A stretch of DNA of 64,000 nucleotides from Bacteroidota bacterium (lineage in GTDB: Bacteria > Bacteroidota > Ignavibacteria > Ignavibacteriales > Ignavibacteriaceae). Below the pieces are notes generated by a model. It had not been told where the DNA came from and made no database searches. It was given only the letters and a program-made list of their open reading frames with translations. Positions 18,139 through 27,781 of this stretch are shown here, piece after piece. The stretch's first letter is position 1. Each line of letters begins with the position of its first letter. The stretch lies in the NCBI GenBank assembly GCA_022573715.1, contig JACZTL010000006.1:54547-118546 (forward strand). Direction: 5' to 3'. Position numbers and translations under genes: made by a program.

Positions 18139-18911
18139 TGAGTATCCATCCAACAGCGATTATTAGTAAAAAAGCAAAAATCAAAAAAAATATTCAAGTT
18201 GCTGCTTATGCTATAATTGAAGATGATGTTGAAATTGGTGATGATTGCAATATAGGTCCTCACGTTGTAATATATAATGGAGCAAGAATTGGTAACAGAG
18301 TTACTGTACATCAGGCTGCATCAATCTCACATATTCCTCAAGATTTAAAATTTAATAATGAATACTCATTGTTTTATATCGGGGATGATACTAAAATTTA
18401 CGAATATGTTACACTTCACAGAGCAACAAAAGAAACGGGTTTTTCAAAAGTTGGTAAAAATTGCTTATTAATGGCTTATTCCCATGTTGCACACGATTCT
18501 GTATTAGGCAATAACTGTATTTTGGCAAATGGTGTACAAATTGCCGGTCACGTAGAAATTGATGATAATGTAATTATTGGAGGGTTTACAGCCGTTCATC
18601 AATTTTGTAAGATAGGAAAGCACTCTATGATTGGCGGAGGATATAGAATTACACAGGACGTTCCCCCTTTTATTTTAGCTGCAAATGAACCTTTAAAATA
18701 CAAGGGACTTAATTTAGTAGGGTTAAAGCGAAAAGGTTTTTCAAACGAAGATATTAATTCTTTAAAAAAAACATACCAATATATATACAGCACTTCATTA
18801 AACATTTCACAAGCTAAAGAAAAAATTAAAAATGAACTTGCAGGCAATAAATACGTAGAAGATGTATTGACATTTTTGGATAGTAGCAACAGAGGTTTAA
18901 TCGGTAAATGA
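18138..18911 (+). CDS. lpxA: UDP-N-acetylglucosamine acyltransferase
   Basis: The first step of lipid A synthesis, moving a 3-hydroxyacyl chain from ACP to UDP-GlcNAc. The 257-residue protein is a left-handed beta-helix of hexapeptides (IHPTAIISKKAKIKKNIQVA onward) with the catalytic His in LMAYSHVAHDS and a C-terminal helical domain from about residue 190. The ATG overlaps the stop of lpxC-fabZ and its own TGA overlaps the next gene, so translation is coupled. The order lpxD, lpxC-fabZ, lpxA is usual in this phylum. Confidence 0.96.
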   Translation: MSIHPTAIISKKAKIKKNIQVAAYAIIEDDVEIGDDCNIGPHVVIYNGARIGNRVTVHQAASISHIPQDLKFNNEYSLFYIGDDTKIYEYVTLHRATKETGFSKVGKNCLLMAYSHVAHDSVLGNNCILANGVQIAGHVEIDDNVIIGGFTAVHQFCKIGKHSMIGGGYRITQDVPPFILAANEPLKYKGLNLVGLKRKGFSNEDINSLKKTYQYIYSTSLNISQAKEKIKNELAGNKYVEDVLTFLDSSNRGLIGK

Positions 18912-19687
18912 AGTATTATTATTTAAATACAGGCGCAAATAACGGGAAATATAATATGGATTATGATATACATCTGGCTAAAATTTGCAAACCCGGTGAA
19001 TTTTACCTAAGACTATACAGATGGAATCCTTACTGTATTTCTCTTGGTGAAAATCAAAAATATGAATCTATAAATATTAAAAAAGCTGCCGATAATAAAA
19101 TAGATATTGTAAAAAGACCAACCGGCGGTAGAGCAATTCTACATTCAGAAGAATTGACTTACTCTGTTATTACATTTGCAAAAGTACAAAAATCTCTTCA
19201 CCATTTTTATAATGAAATTAACAAAGCATTAATAACAGGATTACTTTTTTATAATGATAGATTAACAAAAATTGAATTGGAAACAGAACAACCTGATTTT
19301 CCTAAAATTTATAATGAAAATAAAGAGAATATGTGTTTTGCAACTACAGCAAAAAGTGAAATTAAATTTGAAGGGAAAAAACTTGTTGGAAGTGCACAAA
19401 GAAAACTTGGTAATTATTTATTACAGCATGGATCAATTTTGTGTGGTAGTTATCATAAAAATTTAATTAGTTATTTTAATTTATCTAACGAGAAAATTTT
19501 GGATATTTGCAATCGAATTAATGATATAACTACAGATTTAGAATCTATCTTAAATGAAAATATTGACTTTACTAAATTGAAAAAATCTATCAAAAGAGGT
19601 TTTGAAAATCATTTTGGTGATTTGTTTACTGAAGTATCACTAAATTATGGTAATGAAGAATTAACAGCAGTTTATCAAGTATTGTAA
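18908..19687 (+). CDS. Lipoyl/octanoyl transferase, BPL/LplA family
   Basis: A 259-residue enzyme of the biotin/lipoate ligase superfamily that attaches octanoate or lipoate to E2 and GcvH proteins. Diagnostic blocks are DIVKRPTGGRAILH (about 74-88) and KLVGSAQRKLGNYLLQHGSIL (about 157-177). Cys143 in NMCFATTAKSEI aligns with the catalytic cysteine of the LipM octanoyltransferases, which makes LipM more likely than the ATP-using LplA. Its ATG overlaps the TGA of lpxA. Placing a lipoylation gene inside an LPS operon may reflect shared acyl-ACP use, which is inference. Confidence 0.85.
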   Translation: MKYYYLNTGANNGKYNMDYDIHLAKICKPGEFYLRLYRWNPYCISLGENQKYESINIKKAADNKIDIVKRPTGGRAILHSEELTYSVITFAKVQKSLHHFYNEINKALITGLLFYNDRLTKIELETEQPDFPKIYNENKENMCFATTAKSEIKFEGKKLVGSAQRKLGNYLLQHGSILCGSYHKNLISYFNLSNEKILDICNRINDITTDLESILNENIDFTKLKKSIKRGFENHFGDLFTEVSLNYGNEELTAVYQVL

Positions 19688-19699
19688 AAGGCATAAAAG

Positions 19700-20515
19700 A
19701 TGAGTACTGAAAAAACGATAAGACGGGTTACAACTAAATCCTTGGAACTTATGAAAAAGAAAGGAAAGAAAATTGCAGCATTAACGGCTTACGATTTTAT
19801 TACTGCAAGAATTTTAGACCATGCAGGTATTGATTTACTATTGGTCGGTGATTCACTTGCAAATGTTTTTCAGGGTAATGAAACCACTTTACCTGTTACT
19901 ATGGATGAAATGATTTACCATACTAAAGCAGTAACCAAAGGCGTAAATAGAGCTATGGTTGTTGTAGATATGCCTTTTATGTCCTATCAACTTAGTGTGA
20001 ACGAAGGATTTAGAAATGCCGGTAGAATAATGAAAGAAACTTCTGCCGGTGCAGTAAAAATTGAAGGCGGGTTAAGAGTAGCCGAGACAATTAAAGAAAT
20101 TACTGCAGCGGGAATTCCTGTAATTGGACACGTTGGACTAACCCCGCAAAGCATAAATCAATTTGGAAGCTATAGAGAGAGAGGAAAAACTGAAGAAGAA
20201 GCAAAAGAAATTTTTGAAGATGCAATTGCTGTTGAACGGGCAGGTGCCTTTGCAGTAGTACTGGAAAAAATACCTGCAAAGTTAGCTAACAAAATAACAA
20301 AAGCTTTAACTATTCCAACTATTGGAATAGGTGCTGGAATAAATTGTGACGGACAAATATTAGTTACACCTGATTTATTGGGACTTTATGTAGAATTTCA
20401 ACCGAGATTTGTTCGCAAGTACGCAAATCTTGCTGATGAAATTGAAAAATCAATTCAAAATTACATTAGTGATGTAAAAGAGAAAAATTTCCCATCAGAA
20501 GCGGAGAGTTATTAA
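19700..20515 (+). CDS. panB: 3-methyl-2-oxobutanoate hydroxymethyltransferase
   Basis: The first step of pantothenate (hence CoA and ACP cofactor) synthesis: transfer of a hydroxymethyl group from methylene-tetrahydrofolate to 2-oxoisovalerate. The 271-residue TIM barrel shows [26 protein letters not shown] with metal-binding Asp, [16 protein letters not shown], and [14 protein letters not shown]. Length and motifs are normal. It follows the lipoyl transferase by 12 bases. It ends the run of cofactor and envelope genes before a propeller protein. Confidence 0.96.
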   Translation: MSTEKTIRRVTTKSLELMKKKGKKIAALTAYDFITARILDHAGIDLLLVGDSLANVFQGNETTLPVTMDEMIYHTKAVTKGVNRAMVVVDMPFMSYQLSVNEGFRNAGRIMKETSAGAVKIEGGLRVAETIKEITAAGIPVIGHVGLTPQSINQFGSYRERGKTEEEAKEIFEDAIAVERAGAFAVVLEKIPAKLANKITKALTIPTIGIGAGINCDGQILVTPDLLGLYVEFQPRFVRKYANLADEIEKSIQNYISDVKEKNFPSEAESY

Positions 20516-20551
20516 ATTTCTAATCAATAATCTATCACTAAAAAAACGCCT

Positions 20552-21637
20552 ATGATCCTTATGAAGGGCTTCATCACAATATTATTATTACTATTCTTTA
20601 GTACAAATATTAGTTCCCAAGTAAATGTCAGAAAATATTTAAACGGTGCTAATATTACTGCAATTATACCTGGGAATAATAAATTATGGGTTTCAACTTA
20701 TGGTGAAGGAATATATTATTATTCATTTAAAAATCAAAAGTGGACAAATTTTTCCACAAAAAATAAAAATCTAAATGATGATTTTTTTTATAGCTTGGCA
20801 GTTGGTAAAAAATATGTTTGGGCGGGTACTACGGATGGTTTGTTTATTTATAACAAAAGAAAAAAGAGATGGACTAAAAGAAAGTTTGCTAAAGGTGGAG
20901 AATTAGGTAATTGGATAAGAAGCTTATGTTATGATAAATCAAACAATACATTATGGATAGGAAGATTTAAAAATTTAACTTTATATGATGTTAAAAAAAG
21001 AAAATATCAAGATTTTGATTTAACAAAGAATAATGATCCTAAAACGAATAATTTTAAAACCATAAAAATTGACGGAGATAGTCTTATATGGCTTGGAACA
21101 GAAGCGGGGGTTCATATATATAATAAAAAACTTAGCCTCCAAAATTTAAATGCTTGGTCTTTTATTGGTAATGAAGGTAATGATTTTAACGGTGACGGAG
21201 AAGCAATTTCTGTTTCTGATATCTTATTAGACGGTAAATATGTTTGGTTTGCAACTGATGAATTTGTAACATCAAAAAAACCTAAATTTAATGTTGGAGG
21301 AATTTATAAGTTTGACAGAAAATTTAATTGGGAAAGGATTTCAAAAAGGGATGGTTTAGCTGATAATGGTGTATTTGCACTGGCTAAAACTGGTAATAAA
21401 ATATGGGCAGGCATATATTCCTTTTACACCAGAGAGAAAAAAGAATTAGGCAGGGGACTATTTATAATTGATAAAAGAACAAGAAAAGTTAAAAGATTAG
21501 ATTTTGATAATGTAGATATGTTCTCGACAAAAGTGCAAGCTCTTTATTTTGACGGAGCTTCAATGTGGATAGGTACGGATAATGGTTTACTGGTTCTTCA
21601 TCTCGATAATCCACTTGCGCATATAAAAAAGAAATAG
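20552..21637 (+). CDS. Secreted two-component-regulator-type beta-propeller
   Basis: A 361-residue protein with a signal peptide (MKGFITILLLLFF ... NISSQ) and repeated blades of the pattern xxLWVSTYGEGIYYY, VWAGTTDGLFIYN, TLWIGRFKNLTLYD, LIWLGTEAGVHIYN and MWIGTDNGLLVLH. This is the repeat of periplasmic sensor propellers normally fused to histidine kinases, but no membrane or kinase part follows. It may bind polysaccharide or protein in the periplasm. The ATG at 20561 (MKGF) is an alternative start. It lies 36 bases after panB and 29 before the heptose kinase gene. Confidence 0.85.
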   Translation: MILMKGFITILLLLFFSTNISSQVNVRKYLNGANITAIIPGNNKLWVSTYGEGIYYYSFKNQKWTNFSTKNKNLNDDFFYSLAVGKKYVWAGTTDGLFIYNKRKKRWTKRKFAKGGELGNWIRSLCYDKSNNTLWIGRFKNLTLYDVKKRKYQDFDLTKNNDPKTNNFKTIKIDGDSLIWLGTEAGVHIYNKKLSLQNLNAWSFIGNEGNDFNGDGEAISVSDILLDGKYVWFATDEFVTSKKPKFNVGGIYKFDRKFNWERISKRDGLADNGVFALAKTGNKIWAGIYSFYTREKKELGRGLFIIDKRTRKVKRLDFDNVDMFSTKVQALYFDGASMWIGTDNGLLVLHLDNPLAHIKKK

Positions 21638-21666
21638 ATTTTAAAATTGATAAATAAGTTGGCTAT

Positions 21667-22659
21667 ATGATTCAAATAGGAAAAAATAGGCTTAAAGATT
21701 TAAAAGCAAATTTTAATAATAAAAAAATTGCTATCATAGGAGATATGATGCTTGACTCATATTTTTGGGGTGATGTAAAAAGAATTTCACCTGAAGCACC
21801 TGTACCTGTTTTAGAAGTGGAAAACGAATTTTATCGCCTTGGGGGTGCGGCTAATGTTGCATTAAATATTCAAACATTAAATGGAATACCGCTTCCAATT
21901 GGTGTGATTGGCTATGATAATCACGGCACAATATTTTCTTCATTGTTAAATGAAGCAAGCATTACAAATGACGGAATAATTATTGATGATAGCAGACCAA
22001 CTACTACAAAAACAAGAGTAATAGCTGGCAGTCAACACGTAGTAAGAATTGATAAAGAAAGTAAAATTTATTTGAATGAAGATATAGAGGGAAAGATATA
22101 TAATCTATTTGAATCTAAAATAAATAAAATTGATGCAGTAATTTTACAGGACTATAACAAAGGCGTATTAACACCCACTTTAATTAATAGGATAATTATG
22201 CTTGCAAATAAACATAATATTCTAATAACAGTTGACCCCAAGTTTAATAATTTCTTTAACTATAAAGATGTAACTGTATTTAAACCGAATAGGAAAGAAG
22301 CCGAAGATGTTTTAGGGATAAAAATTAAAAGCAACGAAGATATTTCAGACGTTGGTAAAAAATTTCTTTCAAAATTAAATGCCAAAAATATTCTAATTAC
22401 CTTAGGAGAAGAAGGGATAGCAATTTTTCAGAAAGATAAGGAGGAAAAAAGAATGCCTACTAAAGCAAGGAAGGTTGCAGATGTTTCCGGTGCAGGTGAC
22501 ACGGTTATTTCCACTTTAACAATGTCCCTCGCCGCAGGAGCAAATATTTTAGAAGCATCATATTTGGCAAATTATGCCGGTGGGCTAGTGTGCGAAGAAG
22601 TCGGAATTGTACCCATTGAAATTGATCATTTATTTAATATTGCTGAGAATGGAAATTGA
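21667..22659 (+). CDS. rfaE1: D-glycero-beta-D-manno-heptose-7-phosphate kinase
   Basis: A 330-residue PfkB-family kinase that phosphorylates heptose 7-phosphate on the way to ADP-heptose for the LPS inner core. It shows the N-terminal FWGDVKRISPEAPVPVLEV, LGGAANVALNIQTL, and the catalytic GAGDT with Asp278. In E. coli it is fused to the adenylyltransferase as HldE; here the two parts are separate adjacent genes with overlapping stop and start (TGATG). Heptose synthesis indicates a true LPS core. Confidence 0.94.
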   Translation: MIQIGKNRLKDLKANFNNKKIAIIGDMMLDSYFWGDVKRISPEAPVPVLEVENEFYRLGGAANVALNIQTLNGIPLPIGVIGYDNHGTIFSSLLNEASITNDGIIIDDSRPTTTKTRVIAGSQHVVRIDKESKIYLNEDIEGKIYNLFESKINKIDAVILQDYNKGVLTPTLINRIIMLANKHNILITVDPKFNNFFNYKDVTVFKPNRKEAEDVLGIKIKSNEDISDVGKKFLSKLNAKNILITLGEEGIAIFQKDKEEKRMPTKARKVADVSGAGDTVISTLTMSLAAGANILEASYLANYAGGLVCEEVGIVPIEIDHLFNIAENGN

Positions 22660-23138
22660 TGAATTGGTTAAAATCATTAAATGAAATTTTATCACTGAGG
22701 AAGGAATTAAAATCTGTAAATAAGAAAGTTGTATTTACAAACGGCTGTTTTGATATCATTCATGCTGGACATATAGATTATTTAAATAAAGCTAAAGAAT
22801 TAGGTAATGTTTTAATAGTCGGTGTTAACAGCGATGTCTCCGTTAAAAAAAATAAAGATAACAATAGACCGATTATTCCGGAAAGAGATAGAACTTTAAT
22901 TGTATCAAATTTAAAACCTGTTGATTATGTAGTTCTATTTGACGAAGAAACCCCTGAAAATCTTATAAGTAAAATAATTCCGGATATATTAGTAAAGGGT
23001 GCTGACTGGGATATTGATGAAATAGTTGGTAAAGACATCGTGCTAAAAAACGGTGGGGAAGTTAAATCAATTGAATTTGTTATACAACAGTCTACAAGCA
23101 AAATAATTGAATCAATTATTTCTAAATATAATGGATAG
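22659..23138 (+). CDS. rfaE2: Heptose 1-phosphate adenylyltransferase
   Basis: A 159-residue nucleotidyltransferase that converts heptose 1-phosphate and ATP to ADP-heptose. It has FTNGCFDIIHAGHIDYL with the HxGH motif and the C-terminal STSKIIESI loop. I use the ATG at 22659, which overlaps the kinase stop; a TTG one codon earlier is the only nearer alternative. It is the second half of the split HldE pair. Confidence 0.94.
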   Translation: MNWLKSLNEILSLRKELKSVNKKVVFTNGCFDIIHAGHIDYLNKAKELGNVLIVGVNSDVSVKKNKDNNRPIIPERDRTLIVSNLKPVDYVVLFDEETPENLISKIIPDILVKGADWDIDEIVGKDIVLKNGGEVKSIEFVIQQSTSKIIESIISKYNG

Positions 23139-23275
23139 AATTTTAATAACTACTTCATTGTTTTACACTGACATTTCATTTGCTTTAATTCTTCTTAATA
23201 ATTGATTAAAAAATACTTGATATTCTTTTTATAAAAAATTATCTATAAATAAATTCATAATATATATTTTAAGTT

Positions 23276-26200
23276 TTGGCAAAAGAAAAATTAAAAATAA
23301 AAGAAAGAACTCTGTATCAAAAAATAGTAAATTTCTTCATTTCTATTTTCATTGCATTTCTATTTTTAGTTTTTCTATTTTTTGGTATTAGTCAGACTTC
23401 AACATTCAGAGAATATTTACGTAAAACCGTAGTTAATGAAGTAAACAATTCAATAAATGGTCGGCTATCAATCGAAAAGATTGATGGAACGCTACTTACA
23501 TCTCTTTATCTAAGAAATGTCGTCATTACTGCAAAAAAGGATACTTTATTAAAAGCTGAAACTATTGAATTAAAAACGAGTCCACTACAGCTTTTATTTA
23601 AAAAATTATTGATAAGAAAACTGGAGTTAAAAAATTCGAAAATAGAACTAATTAAATATAAAAACGGTAACACGAATTTGGATAATATTTTTAATTCTAC
23701 AGATAAATCAAAGGAAACTAAACCGAAACCATTTCCATTTATTATCACAATATCCAATGTAGTTTTAAATAATGTTCAATTTTATTTGCATGATAGTGAC
23801 TTTAGAGATTCAGAAATAATTTATGATTCTTTAACCACTCAAAATTTAAACATAAAAAATATAAATGCTTCCTTAAGTGTAAATTTAGACTTAAACAGGA
23901 AATTTTACGATCTTGTTATAAACTCATTTAGCTGCAAACTTAATGTTTACTCTTTGAGTATTAAAAATATTGAGTCTCATATAACTATTGATAACGAAAA
24001 ATTATTAGTCAAAAAACTTCAGGTTGAAACATCAAATTCTAATTTTGTTATAAATGGATGGATGAAGAAGAATAAACTATTATATGCTTTGGAGAATAAT
24101 TTATTCGGTAATGCTGCTGTTAATTTAAACCTTAAATCTGAAAGATTAGACCTGAACGAAATCGGTAAACTGGTTCCTTCAATTTTACCAATAGATGGAA
24201 TTGTAAATGTGGAGTTGAATGCTAATGGTAAATTCAACGATTTAGCTGTTAACAAATTAAAAATTGGCGTTGGTAAATCTCATCTGCATATAAAAGGGAG
24301 AATAACAGAATTAGATAATCTAGATAGTATAAATATTGAAGCTAATATTTACAATAGTATATTATATGCTGATGAGATTTCTGAGAAATTAACATTTTTA
24401 AATTTACCTTTATTTAAAGAATTGAAAGAAATTAAAATTGACACACTTTCATTTAGAGGGAGAGAATTTGGTTTCATAAGTAATTTTAAGATTACCTATG
24501 ATGAAGGGAATATATTTGGTAATATTCAAATGAATTTTTTAAGTGGGGAAAGTGTTTATTATGGTGAAATCAAAACTCAAAATATTTCACTGTATCCAAT
24601 ATTAAAAGTACCTGTAAAACTAAATTCTAAAATAAATATTTTTGGAACCGGTACAGACTTTTTATCGATGAACTCAACAATTAATATTAATGCAAATAAT
24701 TCGTTTTACAACAACATAAAGTTTGATGTCCTAACTTTATCTTCAAACATAAAGAACGGTAAAGTAATTTATCAAATTGATGCTGTGTCTGATTTAACTT
24801 CTATTAGTGCTACTGGTAATATTTTGTGGAGTAAAGTTGATAATCTCAAACTTGATATAAAAGCAGAATTAGAAAATTTTAATATTTCTGATTTTAGTAA
24901 TGATTCTTCATTAGTTACGAATCTAAATTTAATATTTACTGGTAACGGGATAATAAATAAAAAAGGTGAATTTAATTTATCCAGCAATTTAAAATTGAAA
25001 AATTCATACATAAATAATACACTATTAGATAGTAATAACTTTAAAATAATTATTACCGGTAACAACGATTATATAAGTAAGCTGAATATTAATTCAAACA
25101 AGATTGATGCTAAATTAAAAGGTAGGTTTTCAATAAATAATATAACGAATATTGTTGTAAGTGAAATAAACTCATTAAAAAATGTAATTAATAAAGAGAT
25201 TGCTAAAATCACTTTTACTGAAGATACTCTATTGATTTTGTCACAAAAAAATAAAAGAATAGTGAACGATAAAATCAATCTTTCTAGTAATGACAGCCTT
25301 AATTTTTCAATTAGATTTAAACAGTTTAACTTAAGATCACCTTTTATTGGTAGTGATAATATAAATATAAGTGGTTTGCTTAAAGGTAGTATTACTAATA
25401 AGAGTGATAGTATAAAAATTTTCTTCAATAGCAGTTTAGATTATGTAAAAATATGGGGGAAAACTGGAGTATATTTTCTCTCAAATCTTTCTCTAGATGT
25501 AAATCTTATTAATACATTGGGATTCGCTAATCTTACTGACTTAATTGCTGGCATTAAATTAAATACAAAGAGGGTTTTTGCCGGTAGTGATATAAAGAAT
25601 ATTAAATTGAATTATAAGCTTAAAAATGGAAAAGGCATATTTTCTTTTAATGCTGATATTGAAAATAAACTTAAAATTAATATTAAAGGAGAAACTATTT
25701 TTAATGATTTAACCTCTACATTAAAAATTAACCAATTAAATTTTATGTTTAAAAAATATTTAATAAAAAATGAAGGCGAGTTAAATCTTTTATATTCAAA
25801 AGGTAAAATTAATTTTAATAATTTTCTCCTTACTCATGGTAATGGCAGGCTAAAAATCAGTGGATCATTGAATAAAAATAAAAACCATCAATTGTTAATT
25901 AATGTAAATAAAATAAATTTATCTGAAATTGCAAATAATATCTTGAATGGACAACAATTTAAAAATATTAACGGTGTAATCGGGTTTAATGCATCAATTG
26001 GAGGTAATTATTCATCTCCCGAAATAGAACTTAACCTAAGTGTCAATAACATTTCAGTGGGAAAACATAAAGTTGGAAATCTTAAAAGTAAGTTAAATTA
26101 TTTAAATAAAAATTTAACAGTAGATCTTTCAATTACAGATTTATCAAATTCGTTGAAAAATCCTATATTATCTATTGCAGGAAGCATTCCAATTGATTTA

Positions 26201-27781
26201 AGCTTAAATAAAATAAACAACAGACTACTTAATAATGTAAATACGAATGTAAAAGTTACTGCAAATAATTTTAATCTTTTTACTATTAGTAATTTTATTC
26301 CTGAATTTACTAATGTAAGTGGTATTTTATTTGCTGATTTAGATTTTAAGGGGAAGCTGAATAATTTATTACCCACGGGAAGTGCAATTGTTAAAAATAT
26401 TTCCTTTATTTCAGACTTCAACAATATGGAATATAATGCATTTATAAAGTTTAGTGCTGATAATGGTGTTATTAATTTAGATAGTATGTACTTAGCAAAT
26501 ATTGAAGGTACAAAGGACGGAGGTGTCCTAACAGGTTTTGGAAACACTAAGTTCAAAAATTATAGGTTTACTTCCCAAAAAGTTTTCCTAAATGGACAGC
26601 TTAAAATATTGAATAATGCATCAAAAGCAGTCAGCCCACTTGTTTATGGAGATCTTGTTGTAGCGACTCGAGGTAAGGCAGAATTTATAATTGATTCTAA
26701 TAAGGAATATTTAAAAGCACCTCTTTTAGTTAAAAGAGCAAATATCACTTTCGCACAGGCTAAACCATCTTTTACGAACACAAGAAGTAATTTTATATAT
26801 AAATATGTAAGTGATACAATTAATGTAGATAAGGACATATCAAGCTTCGATAATTTAATTAAATTATCCCGACAACGAGATTCATCACGTAGTAAAAAAA
26901 GCCAGTCAACAGATAATTTAGTATTTGATGTTGATATTAAAGTTGAAGATGAAGCAAGTATAACATTTGTATTGGACAAAGAGTTCAATCAAATTCTTAA
27001 CGCAAACATTAGTGGTAATTTTCAATATAAAACAGTTGAAGGAACACCAAGAGCATTTGGCACTTTAACGTTAAGGGAAGGTTCAACATTAGAGTTTTTA
27101 ACAAAAACTTTTGAAGCTGAAGGAACACTTAGATTTGAAAATGAATTAGCAAATCCTTATCTGGATGTTGTTGGTATTTACAGAGATTATTATTATGAAC
27201 CAACGATTGATTCCATAAATACTACATCTCAGGAAAGAGAAGTGGCGGTAAAAGTAAAACTTAAAGGACCACTGCAAGATCTAAATAAAAACTTTGTTAA
27301 AACTAAAGATAATTTAGCCGTATACTATGGAACTAGTAATATCGATAAAGATATTCCAGACTTAACAAAAGATGCCTCAGATGCAATTATGTTTATTGTA
27401 ACTGGGCACTTTACCACTACAGGAGAAGGATTTATAAATACACAACAAAACGCTCTTACCGGAACTGCTTCAATCATTGCAAGTTCTTTAATTGGTGGTT
27501 TGTTAAATTCATACGCAGGAGATTATATAAGAAGTGTTGAACTTAAACAGGTAGGATCTTATACAAAATTCAGTCTTTCCGGTAAAGTAAATAAATTTAA
27601 ATATACAATTGGAGGTACAACTGAAGTATTTCAAGACCTTAGTAGGACCAATGTTAGAATTGAATATCCTTTTTTTCAGAAATTTTTTATTAGAGTTGAA
27701 AGAAAAGAAGCTCTAACGGAATCCAGTTTATTGAGAGAAATGATAAATGAGCTGGGTATAAAATATAAATTCGAGTTTTAG
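23276..27781 (+). CDS. tamB: TamB-family translocation and assembly / lipid-transfer protein
   Basis: A 1501-residue AsmA-like protein. There is one N-terminal membrane anchor (about 15-42), then a very long stretch of short repeated beta segments, forming the hydrophobic groove, and the conserved C-terminal DUF490 domain (about 1180-1500) ending IEYPFFQKFFIRVERK and KYKFEF. TamB spans the periplasm and works with an Omp85 barrel, and more recent work on the family supports phospholipid transport to the outer membrane. The start is TTG at 23276; the first in-frame ATG is far inside. No tamA is beside it; the barrel may be the bamA upstream or the fusion gene downstream. Confidence 0.9.
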   Translation: MAKEKLKIKERTLYQKIVNFFISIFIAFLFLVFLFFGISQTSTFREYLRKTVVNEVNNSINGRLSIEKIDGTLLTSLYLRNVVITAKKDTLLKAETIELKTSPLQLLFKKLLIRKLELKNSKIELIKYKNGNTNLDNIFNSTDKSKETKPKPFPFIITISNVVLNNVQFYLHDSDFRDSEIIYDSLTTQNLNIKNINASLSVNLDLNRKFYDLVINSFSCKLNVYSLSIKNIESHITIDNEKLLVKKLQVETSNSNFVINGWMKKNKLLYALENNLFGNAAVNLNLKSERLDLNEIGKLVPSILPIDGIVNVELNANGKFNDLAVNKLKIGVGKSHLHIKGRITELDNLDSINIEANIYNSILYADEISEKLTFLNLPLFKELKEIKIDTLSFRGREFGFISNFKITYDEGNIFGNIQMNFLSGESVYYGEIKTQNISLYPILKVPVKLNSKINIFGTGTDFLSMNSTININANNSFYNNIKFDVLTLSSNIKNGKVIYQIDAVSDLTSISATGNILWSKVDNLKLDIKAELENFNISDFSNDSSLVTNLNLIFTGNGIINKKGEFNLSSNLKLKNSYINNTLLDSNNFKIIITGNNDYISKLNINSNKIDAKLKGRFSINNITNIVVSEINSLKNVINKEIAKITFTEDTLLILSQKNKRIVNDKINLSSNDSLNFSIRFKQFNLRSPFIGSDNINISGLLKGSITNKSDSIKIFFNSSLDYVKIWGKTGVYFLSNLSLDVNLINTLGFANLTDLIAGIKLNTKRVFAGSDIKNIKLNYKLKNGKGIFSFNADIENKLKINIKGETIFNDLTSTLKINQLNFMFKKYLIKNEGELNLLYSKGKINFNNFLLTHGNGRLKISGSLNKNKNHQLLINVNKINLSEIANNILNGQQFKNINGVIGFNASIGGNYSSPEIELNLSVNNISVGKHKVGNLKSKLNYLNKNLTVDLSITDLSNSLKNPILSIAGSIPIDLSLNKINNRLLNNVNTNVKVTANNFNLFTISNFIPEFTNVSGILFADLDFKGKLNNLLPTGSAIVKNISFISDFNNMEYNAFIKFSADNGVINLDSMYLANIEGTKDGGVLTGFGNTKFKNYRFTSQKVFLNGQLKILNNASKAVSPLVYGDLVVATRGKAEFIIDSNKEYLKAPLLVKRANITFAQAKPSFTNTRSNFIYKYVSDTINVDKDISSFDNLIKLSRQRDSSRSKKSQSTDNLVFDVDIKVEDEASITFVLDKEFNQILNANISGNFQYKTVEGTPRAFGTLTLREGSTLEFLTKTFEAEGTLRFENELANPYLDVVGIYRDYYYEPTIDSINTTSQEREVAVKVKLKGPLQDLNKNFVKTKDNLAVYYGTSNIDKDIPDLTKDASDAIMFIVTGHFTTTGEGFINTQQNALTGTASIIASSLIGGLLNSYAGDYIRSVELKQVGSYTKFSLSGKVNKFKYTIGGTTEVFQDLSRTNVRIEYPFFQKFFIRVERKEALTESSLLREMINELGIKYKFEF

